Shown here: positions 37,363-45,897 of the stretch, piece after piece | How the letters are laid out: every line of letters starts with the position of its first letter | Numbering within the stretch: position 1 is the first letter of the stretch | DNA from: Saprospiraceae bacterium | GTDB lineage: Bacteria; Bacteroidota; Bacteroidia; Chitinophagales; Saprospiraceae | Length of the DNA: 64,000 nucleotides | Direction of reading: 5' to 3' | Assembly: GCA_028279185.1 (NCBI GenBank) | Contig: JANQSS010000081.1 | Location: 1-64,000 of the forward strand | Notes under the pieces: generated by a model | Told to the model about the DNA's origin: nothing | Databases searched by the model: none | The model's input: the letters and a program-made list of their open reading frames with translations, nothing else | Translations under genes and position numbers: made by a program

Positions 37363-37552
37363 CCCTTAGTTTAGAATAAATTGCCATTAATGCAAGGAAG
37401 CATAAAGAAATAATAAAGCCTTTAATCAATAATGTTGGTAATGGAACATATTTATTAATTGCAGAGTTGTTCTGAAGAATTAGCGGACTAAATGTAATTG
37501 CAGTTAAAGTAATAAAGGCCAAAATATATGCTTTGTCAATCAAATTTTTCAT
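37352..37552 (-). CDS. Small two-helix membrane protein, symporter partner
   Basis: A 66-aa protein with two hydrophobic helices (about 9-27 and 43-60). Its last 11 bases overlap the symporter start. Small membrane partners of this size accompany several SSS transporters (for example YhdT beside PanF). First gene of the operon. Confidence 0.65.
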   Translation of the reverse strand: MKNLIDKAYILAFITLTAITFSPLILQNNSAINKYVPLPTLLIKGFIISLCFLALMAIYSKLRDDG

Positions 37553-37564
37553 TTTTTCATTTTT

Positions 37565-37644
37565 ACACCTTAGGCATGACGGATAATAATACCCAGCGTC
37601 TCGGACGAAGGAGGATATGCTGTGGTCATCAATTGTTAGTCACA
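37565..37644 (-). other. attC-like recombination site (ATPase cassette)
   Basis: On the minus strand: TGTGACTAACAATTGATGACCACAGC, CTCCTTCGTCCGAGACGC, TATTATCCGTCATGCCTAAGG. The box GTTAGTCACA (plus strand 37635-37644) is a perfect 10-bp inverted complement of TGTGACTAAC at 39100-39109, immediately upstream of the ATPase gene. The pairing across a whole gene is the signature of an integron cassette end. Confidence 0.65.
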
Positions 37645-37645
37645 G

Positions 37646-39085
37646 TTATATTTTATTTATTGTTTCTATTGTTAAAAGAATAAAGTTTCTTAATTCTTCA
37701 CTGTTTATTGGTGTTTCTAAATAATTCGGATTGGAATGGTGATATACTTTAGAGTAATCATTAATATCTATAAGGTCGTTCAACACAGGTTTTAATTTTT
37801 CAAACTTATCACCATCTGACGATTCTCTGACTCTTTTAATCATATCACCAAGCCATTCATTCCTTGGTGTAGTCTTGAAATATTTAATTCTAAAAATTCC
37901 CTCTAAAGCAGGTCTTATGCATCGTATAACTTCTCTTTTGTCATAACCAGAGCTATCACCCTTTTCAACGTAATCATTTAAAACCGTGAGGTCTTTAAAT
38001 ATTCCCGTCATTGTTTCAAATTCAATATTATGTAGATCAATTATACTTGAAGAGCCATTGTTTGATATTTTTAAGTTCAAGCAATTTTCTGCTCGATTTG
38101 AAAACTCCTTTACAAATCCTATGTCATGACTTAGTAAAATAAACTGTTTCACTTTTTTGGATAGCCTAACTAAATGATTTATGGTAACATTCCTCCTTGA
38201 ACTATCGAAGCTCGAAATTGGGTCATCAAATACTATTATTCGGTCTCCAAGATTATCAAGCAAACTTATTTTGGCTAAAAAAAATGACAAAGCGAGTGAA
38301 CTTTTATCTCCTTCGCTCAATGTATGTTTTAATGATTTTTCACTGGTAGTAGACCTAATTTCATGATCTTTGAACTTGATGTAATAGACCAATTTCGCAC
38401 CTTTCTTATTGAGCTTTGTAAGTTGAAGGTTTGGATTAAAGTAGCGTAAATACTCATTAATTTTTTCAAGATAATCCTTACCGAAAGCTTCAGTTACCTT
38501 GACAAGTTCTTTTTCTTTAACTTTTATTGACTTGTTTATTTCTGTGATTTGCGTTTTGTTTTTCTCAACTTTTGGCATTAAACCTGTACGTTGAGGATTT
38601 TTTCTTAAATTTTGTCTCAACTTCCTATTTGATTCTCGCCTAAATCTTCTTGAATCACGAAGTTGATTTATTTCTTCTACTAACTTAATTCCTGATTCTC
38701 CAATAATAAGACCAAAGAACCCACCACGTTCATGATACATTTCTAATGAAATAAGATACACGTTCGAATCAACAAAAAATGAATCAAAAACTTCAATCTT
38801 GTCTTCGTGAGTATTCCAATAGCCAGAACTGTATAGAAATTGTTTGTTTTGACTGTTTAAGAATAGAATGTCTATATCTCTACTTTCTCCAAAAGTTTTT
38901 CTCTTTTTGATTAACTCATTATCACCTTTTAAAGATTTGAATGCTTGAGTTAATGTTGTTTTCCCAGATCCATTATCAGCATATATTCCAGTAGTCTGAT
39001 TTAAAATGCCATTCCAACTTGAGTCCGCTGAATTGAAGTTGTGATACTTGCCATAGTTTTTGATATGTATAATTTTCTTTATCAT
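37646..39085 (-). CDS. AAA_13-type ATPase (RloC/PrrC-like)
   Basis: A 479-aa ABC-type ATPase: Walker A ADNGSGKTTL (36-45), signature LSEGD (256-260), Walker B IIVFDDP (283-289), D-loop SSFDSS and His-switch LLSHD (319-321), with a coiled coil (about 135-205) between. This is the layout of the AAA_13 family, which contains anticodon nucleases PrrC and RloC and other phage-defence ATPases. About 150 residues follow the ATPase and have no recognised nuclease motif. The gene forms a one-gene cassette flanked by a 10-bp inverted pair. Confidence 0.8.
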   Translation of the reverse strand: MIKKIIHIKNYGKYHNFNSADSSWNGILNQTTGIYADNGSGKTTLTQAFKSLKGDNELIKKRKTFGESRDIDILFLNSQNKQFLYSSGYWNTHEDKIEVFDSFFVDSNVYLISLEMYHERGGFFGLIIGESGIKLVEEINQLRDSRRFRRESNRKLRQNLRKNPQRTGLMPKVEKNKTQITEINKSIKVKEKELVKVTEAFGKDYLEKINEYLRYFNPNLQLTKLNKKGAKLVYYIKFKDHEIRSTTSEKSLKHTLSEGDKSSLALSFFLAKISLLDNLGDRIIVFDDPISSFDSSRRNVTINHLVRLSKKVKQFILLSHDIGFVKEFSNRAENCLNLKISNNGSSSIIDLHNIEFETMTGIFKDLTVLNDYVEKGDSSGYDKREVIRCIRPALEGIFRIKYFKTTPRNEWLGDMIKRVRESSDGDKFEKLKPVLNDLIDINDYSKVYHHSNPNYLETPINSEELRNFILLTIETINKI

Positions 39086-39106
39086 TTCTTCGAACTAATT
39101 GTGACT

Positions 39107-39197
39107 AACTCCCCTATAAACCCAACAATCCAATCGCTGAGTTACGGTTTTTACCTATCTCAATTCCGGTTATCGTCCCAATACCGTCCAATAACCA
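39107..39197. repeat. Dispersed array-start element (E5)
   Basis: Begins AACTCCCCTATAAACCCAAC immediately at the outer end of the ATPase cassette. Continues through ATCGCTGAGTTACGG, TTTTTACCTATCTCAATTCCGGTTATC and ACCGTCCAATAA, all shared with E6. On the minus strand it reads ...ITGIEIGK...AIGLLGL-stop and ends at GAGTTAG, with GTT at the cassette junction. Confidence 0.7.
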
Positions 39198-39484
39198 GCA
39201 TTGTGTACATAAATACCGGTTATTTGAACAAAGAAAATCTAGCCGATGGATCTTGCTTGCTAGGCTTAAATCTGTGGCTTGTTGACGATTGGTAAACGAA
39301 TAGATGCTGGTGTTAGGCATGATGAGGCGTTGTCAATATTCTATTGCCAAGATAACAAATGTTGGCGAATTCCATACCTCGCTTATCTCCGGCTTATTGA
39401 CACTTTATTTGTGCTTGGGAGTCTCGGTATATGTTGTCGGAGGATAGACACGACAACGAAAATTATTAATTATCGAGGCTTGTA
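39198..39484. other. Gene-free region
   Basis: No gene or further repeat recognised between the E5 element and the small frame at 39485. Confidence 0.4.
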
Positions 39485-39748
39485 CTATAAGTCTCCAGTT
39501 TTATTTTTTTTCAATTTATACCTATACGCGGACGTAGCCTTTTCAAACGTTCGGATGGTTCTGTTAATTCCCAACTTGTACAAATACCGGAACAGAATAT
39601 TGGGTCCTTTTGCTACTCGCTCCTCAAGCGCCACTCGTGCTCTGGGATGATCCATAAAACCCAAAATGCCTTGTTTCAGTTTTTCTGGTTTTGAATAGAG
39701 CTCAATTCGCTCCAGTTGAGGTCGAACCTGCTCCAGGTTGTGACGCAA
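39485..39748 (-). CDS. Small hypothetical protein or gene remnant
   Basis: An 87-aa charged, helical frame (LKQGILGFMDHPRARVALEE, KGPNILFRYLYKLG) that looks like a true protein segment, probably the tail of a larger gene. No family recognised. It is downstream of nothing obvious and 72 bases from the kelch/MopE gene. Confidence 0.3.
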   Translation of the reverse strand: MRHNLEQVRPQLERIELYSKPEKLKQGILGFMDHPRARVALEERVAKGPNILFRYLYKLGINRTIRTFEKATSAYRYKLKKNKTGDL

Positions 39749-39820
39749 TAAAAATCAGAAGTTTGAAGCATACGTTGACGTGCATGAAATTCATCACTTA
39801 TTTCAAAGGCATCCAAAATT

Positions 39821-42295
39821 CTATCTCATAATCACTATTTTTTCTACTATCTTATGACCTGTTTTTAGATCTTTAATTTCCAGAAGAAATGTTCCTTCTG
39901 GAATCGTATTTATTTGTATTTGATTTTCTTTTATGGATGCTTTTATTAATTTTCCTTTTAAATCATATATACTAGCTTTGAAATTAAATTGATCTTTAAC
40001 ATCAATATTAATTATATCAGTTGCAGGATTTGGATATATATTAATTGTTGTTTTTGCTATTTCATAGGTAGAAGTAATTAAATCTTCTCCATCACAGTCT
40101 TCGTCAATTCCATTATTTGGAATTTCCACCGCATCAGGATTGATGTCCGGGTTGTTGTCGTCGCAGTCGTCGGCGATCAGGAAGCCGTCCTGATCTAGAT
40201 CGTCGTCCAGAGTAGCCGGATCACAGTCATCATCAATTCCGTTGTATGGATCCTCTGTCTGGTCAGGATTGACGTTAGGGTTGTTGTCATCGCAATCATC
40301 AGCGATCAGGAAACCGTCCTGATCCAGATCGTCATCAAAAGTAGCCGGATCGCAGTCATCATCAATTCCGTTGTATGGATCCTCTGTCTGGTCAGGATTG
40401 ACGTTAGGGTTGTTGTCATCGCAGTCATCTGCGATTAGGAAGCCGTCCTGATCCAGATCGTCATCTAAAGTAGCCGGATCGCAGTCATCATCAATTCCAT
40501 TGTAAGGATCTTCCGTTTGGTCAGGATTGATGTCTGGGTTGTTGTCATCGCAATCATCAGCGATCAGGAAACCGTCCTGATCCAGATCGTCGTCTAAAGT
40601 AGCCGGATCACAGTCATCATCAAGTCCGTTGTACGGGTCTTCCGTCTGGTCAGGATTGACGTTAGGGTTGTTGTCATCGCAGTCGTCAGCGATTAGGAAT
40701 CCATCCTGATCCAGATCGTCGTCTAGAGTAGCCGGATCACAGTCATCGTCTAATCCGTTGTAAGGTATTTCAGTCTGGTTAGGATTGATATTTGGGTTGA
40801 GGTCATCGCAGTCGAATGAGAGGGGGAACCCGTCCTGATCCAGGTCGTCATCCTGAGTAGTTGGATTACAGTCATCGTCAAGTCCGTTGTAAGGTACTTC
40901 CGGTTGGTCGGGATTAACATTTGGATTGTTGTCATCACAGTCATCAGCGATCAGGAAACCGTCTTGATCCAGATCGTCATCTAAAGTAGCTGGATCACAA
41001 TCATCGTCTAATCCGTTGTAAATTATTTCCGTTTGGTCAGGATTGACGTCAGGGTTGTTGTCATCGCAGTCATCAGCGATCAGGAAACCGTCTTGATCCA
41101 GATCGTCATCTAAAGTAACTGGATCACAATCATCGTCTAATCCGTTGTAAGGCACCTCCGTTTGGTCAGGGTTGACGTCAGGGTTGTTGTCATCGCAGTC
41201 ATCAGTAAGTAAAAAACCATCTTGGTCTACGTCATCATCAAAAGTTAACGGATCGCAATCATCATCCATTCCGTTATAAGGAACTTCCGGTTGGCCAGGA
41301 TTAATGTTTGGGTCGCTGTCATCACAGTCTACATCGTTGTAGTAACCATCTCCGTCTGCATCTTCATAACTTTCTAAATCAAATTTATAAATCTCTGTTA
41401 TGTAATCTCCAAAACTAGTACCGTTTATGATATAAACTTCTCCATCAATGATGAACGAGGCAGGTGCCCAGCGAGAAGAACTAGGGTGAGCAGGCCATTC
41501 TTGCCAAGTATCTGCTACAGGGTCGTAGGCCCAAAATTCTCCTGTGTCCATGCTATTGTGGTCCTCTCCGTCACCACTGAGAACAAAGCCAATATCATTG
41601 TAGGAAAATTGCGTCCCAGCCACTCTACCTTCTCCTGGCAATGAGGCTACTTCAGTCCAAGTTCCCCCTGCAATGTCATACTCCCACCAATCATTGTAAA
41701 TACCCGCACCATGTCCCAGGCCCGTATAAGCGTTGTTTCCAATACCAAATTGATACGGGTGATGTCGATGTGCATCAGGAAAATTACTTTTTTGAGACCA
41801 GGTATTTGATGCAATGTCATACTCCCACCAATCATTCAGATTCCCTGATGTACCACCTCCTAATCCTACAAGAACTTTCCCATTGTGTGCTACCATAGCC
41901 GGGTGTGTTCTAGGGGTACAAGGGCAAGATGCCAATTGCGTCCAACTCATATTTGAAGGGTCAAATACCCACAAATCATTTAAGTTTACAGTGCCGTCAT
42001 CCCCAAACCCAAAGTATGCTTTCCCTTCCCAAGTATCGCCAATCGCAAAACCTCGAGCTACACCGGGGAAAGAGGTAAGCTGTGTCCAAGAATCATTTAC
42101 GGGGTCATACTGATAAAAATCATCTCGAACTCCTGAAGGTGAAACACCCGTGACAATATAGCCCATACCATTAAAGCTAAAGGCAAAGGAGTGATGCGTT
42201 TGATTAAAATTGCTGGGTAAAGAAGTTACTTGTTCCCATTGTTGTGCTTTTAATTGGAAACACATAAGCAGTAAAAAAATATAGATTAATTTCAT
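39821..42295 (-). CDS. Secreted kelch/MopE-repeat protein with T9SS sorting domain
   Basis: An 824-aa protein from the Met of MKLIYIFLLL (signal peptide); a start 54 bases upstream is possible but adds an untypical leader. Residues about 20-310 are kelch-type repeats (YQYDPVNDSWTQL, WVFDPSNMSWTQL, WWEYDIASNTWSQ) forming a propeller. Ten 43-residue MopE-type repeats follow (DxDQDGF ... DDCDDNNPD ... YNGxDDDCDP), rich in Asp and two Cys per repeat, predicted to bind calcium or other cations. A type IX secretion sorting domain (NIYPNPATDIINI) ends the protein. It is probably a large surface adhesin. Confidence 0.88.
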   Translation of the reverse strand: MKLIYIFLLLMCFQLKAQQWEQVTSLPSNFNQTHHSFAFSFNGMGYIVTGVSPSGVRDDFYQYDPVNDSWTQLTSFPGVARGFAIGDTWEGKAYFGFGDDGTVNLNDLWVFDPSNMSWTQLASCPCTPRTHPAMVAHNGKVLVGLGGGTSGNLNDWWEYDIASNTWSQKSNFPDAHRHHPYQFGIGNNAYTGLGHGAGIYNDWWEYDIAGGTWTEVASLPGEGRVAGTQFSYNDIGFVLSGDGEDHNSMDTGEFWAYDPVADTWQEWPAHPSSSRWAPASFIIDGEVYIINGTSFGDYITEIYKFDLESYEDADGDGYYNDVDCDDSDPNINPGQPEVPYNGMDDDCDPLTFDDDVDQDGFLLTDDCDDNNPDVNPDQTEVPYNGLDDDCDPVTLDDDLDQDGFLIADDCDDNNPDVNPDQTEIIYNGLDDDCDPATLDDDLDQDGFLIADDCDDNNPNVNPDQPEVPYNGLDDDCNPTTQDDDLDQDGFPLSFDCDDLNPNINPNQTEIPYNGLDDDCDPATLDDDLDQDGFLIADDCDDNNPNVNPDQTEDPYNGLDDDCDPATLDDDLDQDGFLIADDCDDNNPDINPDQTEDPYNGIDDDCDPATLDDDLDQDGFLIADDCDDNNPNVNPDQTEDPYNGIDDDCDPATFDDDLDQDGFLIADDCDDNNPNVNPDQTEDPYNGIDDDCDPATLDDDLDQDGFLIADDCDDNNPDINPDAVEIPNNGIDEDCDGEDLITSTYEIAKTTINIYPNPATDIINIDVKDQFNFKASIYDLKGKLIKASIKENQIQINTIPEGTFLLEIKDLKTGHKIVEKIVIMR
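40079..41365 (-). repeat. Ten tandem 129-bp coding repeats (MopE motif)
   Basis: Ten units of 43 codons each inside the kelch/MopE gene. Units 2-9 are nearly identical in DNA; the first and last are the most diverged, as expected for a tandem array kept alike by recombination. Copy number is likely to vary between strains and may be misassembled. Confidence 0.85.
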
Positions 42296-42349
42296 GCCAA
42301 TGCGAGTTATTGGTGAATGTGTAGAGGTGACGGTAAACGCTTTTCGCAT

Positions 42350-42629
42350 AATATTATTGCTTTATTTCTTTCTAAATTCAATATAAATACCAAATGGAAC
42401 CTAGGAGCTTATATTAAACTATTCAGTTCATTGTCATTTAGTTCTTCAAACGCTTAGTAATAATTTTTGAATATTAAACATCTGTAACGCTTGCAATGAG
42501 TTTGCCTACTTCGCACCTTATCCATAATTTTGGCTTACCCACATCATTTCGTCACCCCCCGCAGGTCTCGGTTGTCAACAACATTTAATGCCAACGAATA
42601 TAGCTTTTTTCAACGAATTAAATAATACT
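42350..42629. other. Gene-free region
   Basis: About 280 bases with nothing recognisable between the kelch/MopE gene and the lipoprotein pseudogene. Confidence 0.4.
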
Positions 42630-42975
42630 ACATTTCCTGGGCAAGTAGATAAAAATGGTCGGATGGCCCATGAAAAAACAGTGTATCGTTTCTAATTGAC
42701 AACTTCCACTCACTGTCATTCTCTTCCCCATCAATGATCAATATTTTTTTTCATTACGATACGCCCGTGCACCGGTTTCATGCTTATTTAAACTTCCATC
42801 ATAGCTTTCGAATGTCCTATTTATTTTTAAGTGGCATGTAGTTCTTCTCCAAGGCAATAGGTGCATCGTTTTCAACGCTGTGTAGTATTTACAATTTTCC
42901 GATAAAAAAATTATTGGATCGGCTGCAAGTAGAACAAAGCACGAGGAGTAACAGGGCGATTTTTATAGTTTTCAT
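42630..42975 (-). pseudogene. Decayed paralogue of the small lipocalin-like lipoprotein
   Basis: Matches the gene at 33123-33482 over nearly its whole length. It starts MKTIKIALLLLVLCSTC, then reads NNFFIGKL and meets TAA where the intact copy has the Gln of KWQ. Later blocks (SVENDAPIALEKNY, TGA...) carry further frame changes. It is one of two decayed copies of the 31-33 kb genes found around the TIR/TPR pair. Confidence 0.75.
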
Positions 42976-43168
42976 TTAACATGATTAGAGAGAGCCAATG
43001 CTCGCGCTCGCTTTAGGGTCATGGAGAAATGAACCATGTAAGTTGCCGCAACGATTTTAAAAGTCCTGGCCAGACTTGAATCTAAAAAAGGTAATTCTGA
43101 ATGTCATTCGGCGCCTTATCTGCTCGATAACGCAGTCACGCCACCATACAAGCTCACGTATTACATGC

Positions 43169-44761
43169 TCATGGCAATAATTCAACCTCGATATGGAATT
43201 TCAATTCATCCGGATGTTTCTCCAAATATGCAGACCTATCAAGACCTATTTCATCGACAAGTCGCAAAAGGGAAGAAAGATGCTCTGACATTTTTGGACT
43301 TTTACCTGAACGTATAACACGCAACAGGGCCGAGTCGATCAAAATCGTAATTATTTCTTTGTTCACATTGGACGCAGCATACACTGTACTTAAAGCTATT
43401 AAAAGTGAAATTGTTTCGTCTGAAAACGAATTGGACTCTTCATTCGACAAGTTTAAAAATAGTTTTAATGCCTTTTTGAATGAGACTTTGGCCGCTCCAA
43501 GTTCTTTTTTTGATAGCTGGAATCGACCAATTGATGTCAGTAGTTCAGCGTATGAAGGCAAGAAGACTTCTGGGTTTATGTCTTTTAATTCGATAAAAAT
43601 ATCATGCGCGTCCTTAAACGAATTTTCCGCCGATTCAAATTCTCCTTCGTTTTTATACATTTCGCCTAGATTAATCAATACGTTACCCAAAAATTGGGCA
43701 TATGCTAGACCATCAGAATCCCTGAGTTCGCGAAATATTGTTAAAGCTTCGTTTAAATATTTTTTTGAATTGTTTTTGTCATGATAAAAATATAGATTTC
43801 CAAGATTGTTATACGAATGCCCCAAGTCGGCCAAGCGCTGTGATGTTTTTCGGGATGCGAGTTTTCGCCTGCGCCGGTCAAGTACCTCTTTATAAAGACT
43901 TTCCGTTCTGACAAAATCATGCTGTTTTAGTTTTAGATTTCCCAGATTTCCTAAGGTCGTACTAAGACCGTCAAATTCGGTATCATGATGTATTTGTTCT
44001 AATTCGCGAAACAATTTTATGGCTTGTTCGTATAATTTTTCTGCAGCTTCAAGGTTTTCCTGTTCGTGTTGTATCACACCCATATGTAGATATATGGTCG
44101 CAACTCGGTCCCGGTGATTATCTTCAGAAGGGGATATTGTTTCGAGTGCCTCCTCGTACAACTCGGTAGCTTTAGAAATTTGATTGTGTACTTGCAGAAA
44201 ATACGCATAATTAAATAAATTCTCCGAATTTTTATTTGAGCTCAGGGAACGATCAAAGTATAATTTGCATCGTTCAAATCGGTCTTCTTGATTGAAGTCA
44301 AATACAGCAAGATTGGCTAAAATTAGGAATTCATCGGCGTTTCGCCTTAGGTCCAATTCGTTGGACGACCATTTTTTTTCTAACTCGGATCTTCGTTGTA
44401 AAAGTTTGTCTTGATCATCTAATATTTCATCAGAAATGAGAATTGACTTAGCAGCAGAATACATGCCCATGTCGAACTGCTCTTTTGCCAGCTTTAATCG
44501 TTCCGTATTTATTTCTATATGACTGAACGTATCGGCCAGTTCAATTACTCCTCTTTTGAAATTTTGAAGTTTTACTTCGATAATACGGAGTTCTGAACGA
44601 TATTTTTGTTTGTCTTCTTCTGATTCTGATAATATAATCAGCTTTTCATACAATGAAATATTTTTCTGAAGCTCTTTATATTCCAGACTTTTGTAATGGA
44701 TGTCGCCAATATGAACATTGCCTCCTCCGGAATCAATTGCGCCTGTGGTTATCCTTTTCAA
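43169..44761 (-). CDS. TPR protein with N-terminal amyloid-like motif
   Basis: A 530-aa soluble protein. Residues 4-22 (ITTGAIDSGGG-NVHIGDIH) form a Gly/Ile/Asp-rich motif that aligns without gaps with the C-terminal tail of the TIR-like protein encoded just upstream. A coiled coil follows (about 25-75), then a long array of tetratricopeptide repeats (about 150-480; e.g. YLHMGVIQHEQENLEAAEKLYEQ, YNNLGNLYF). No NTPase domain is present. It is probably the sensor or scaffold partner of the TIR-like effector; the genes are 21 bases apart. Confidence 0.8.
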   Translation of the reverse strand: MKRITTGAIDSGGGNVHIGDIHYKSLEYKELQKNISLYEKLIILSESEEDKQKYRSELRIIEVKLQNFKRGVIELADTFSHIEINTERLKLAKEQFDMGMYSAAKSILISDEILDDQDKLLQRRSELEKKWSSNELDLRRNADEFLILANLAVFDFNQEDRFERCKLYFDRSLSSNKNSENLFNYAYFLQVHNQISKATELYEEALETISPSEDNHRDRVATIYLHMGVIQHEQENLEAAEKLYEQAIKLFRELEQIHHDTEFDGLSTTLGNLGNLKLKQHDFVRTESLYKEVLDRRRRKLASRKTSQRLADLGHSYNNLGNLYFYHDKNNSKKYLNEALTIFRELRDSDGLAYAQFLGNVLINLGEMYKNEGEFESAENSFKDAHDIFIELKDINPEVFLPSYAELLTSIGRFQLSKKELGAAKVSFKKALKLFLNLSNEESNSFSDETISLLIALSTVYAASNVNKEIITILIDSALLRVIRSGKSPKMSEHLSSLLRLVDEIGLDRSAYLEKHPDELKFHIEVELLP

Positions 44762-44782
44762 AGTTTTTACTTTTTGAACGTG

Positions 44783-45367
44783 TTAGTAATTATCACCAAT
44801 TCGAAAATCGCCACCTTGTGTATGTACATCGCCGATATTAATTTGTTTGCTATGCGGCTGATTTGCGGTAGGAGCCGAGTGAACATTTGGAACATATGTA
44901 TCGAAATCGTTTAACAGCAGTCTGTCCAATTCAGTGTTAAATGAATTCCAAAGGTGGTCAAAATTGGGGTATTGGTTATAAAAATAACCTAAGGCATTTA
45001 ATTTTTGTTCAAATTCCATGACAGAAGGCAGTCGGTCTTGATCCGATAGCTTAAAATAAGTGAAAATAAATGGTTTTTGTTGTGCATGATAACTTCCGAA
45101 GGCAATTTCGAATTCTTCTGCACTATAGATACCGAATTTAGTATGGACGAGTAAAATGAATATATCGCAGCTTTTGATAATTGAATTATATTCGTCTTGA
45201 GATCTGGTTAGTGAAACTTTACTTGAAAGATCTTCCCATATTTCAAGGTGTAAAAAAATGCCCTTGTCGAACCACAACTTCGTCTTTCTATAAATTTCAA
45301 TTTCGAATTGCTCTCTATCGCTTTTAAGTTCATTAGAACTGGCTAAGAATATTTTAATTTTTCGCAT
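44783..45367 (-). CDS. TIR-like/DUF4062-like effector with C-terminal amyloid-like motif
   Basis: A 194-aa protein. Residues 3-155 match the TIR-related domain of Bacteroidota immune genes: KIFLASSNELKSDREQFEI, WEDLSSKVSLTRSQDEYN, KSCDIFILLVHTKFG and YSAEEFEIAF, with Glu84/85 as candidate catalytic glutamate if it is an NAD-cleaving TIR. The last 20 residues (INIGDVHTQGGDFRIGDNY) carry the Gly/Ile/Asp motif repeated at the N-terminus of the downstream TPR protein. The two genes form an operon. NADase activity is inferred and not proven by the sequence. Confidence 0.8.
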   Translation of the reverse strand: MRKIKIFLASSNELKSDREQFEIEIYRKTKLWFDKGIFLHLEIWEDLSSKVSLTRSQDEYNSIIKSCDIFILLVHTKFGIYSAEEFEIAFGSYHAQQKPFIFTYFKLSDQDRLPSVMEFEQKLNALGYFYNQYPNFDHLWNSFNTELDRLLLNDFDTYVPNVHSAPTANQPHSKQINIGDVHTQGGDFRIGDNY

Positions 45368-45434
45368 GTCTTTTAATTTTTATGTGTGGTTATTTTGCTT
45401 TTCTCCCTCTACGAAGGTTTATCTACCGTGGCGG

Positions 45435-45779
45435 TCAACCAGCGCATTCTTTCATGATCATTTGTTCAGACCGTCGAGTCTCTTCATTATACGGATCACC
45501 GGCACTACCAAATACATACCCCTGTAGTCCATGATAAGCCGCTTTGGTGAAATGCCATTCACCACATAAAGGATGTTGCAGTCGCCCAAAGGTTTCATGT
45601 CCATTTTCTTTTAGTTCAACTGACGAGCGGTAATCTGCGCCAGCGTACGTATTAAAACCACCGACCGGGGCGCCAGGATCCGCACTGAATTCGACGATTT
45701 TCACGTCGGCTGTGACCTGACTATAGTTAGTAAGCGGAAGCGATAGAATTAGTAGAAAAAGCCGAATGAAGGTTTTCAT
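45435..45779 (-). pseudogene. Truncated paralogue of the polysaccharide-lyase-like protein
   Basis: A 114-aa frame: signal peptide, then about 95 residues nearly identical to the first part of the 559-aa protein at 31278-32957 (VELKENGHETFGRLQHPLCG in both). It stops abruptly after RRSEQMIMKECAG, where the intact protein has KEWAAG. The rest of the gene is gone and the TIR-like gene lies 67 bases further. The breakpoint probably marks insertion of the TIR/TPR module or a deletion beside it. Confidence 0.8.
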
Positions 45780-45897
45780 AGTTCCATAGATTGAAATGAA
45801 CGTAATAAGTTAAGACAGGCATGTTTCAGGTCGGCCATTGGGTGTCATTGAATATGGTAAAGTAGAACAGTTATACGCACACTATTTTACGAAGCTT

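Noticed and set aside
40079..41365. Regular 129-bp repeats that could be mistaken for CRISPR or satellite DNA
   Set aside because: The repeat unit is 43 codons long, in frame throughout and encodes the MopE motif; there are no spacers.
45368..45434. attC-like site between the TIR-like gene and the truncated lyase
   Set aside because: The sequence lacks the TAACAAT box and the complementary outer boxes; only the word CTACGAAGG resembles the core of other sites.
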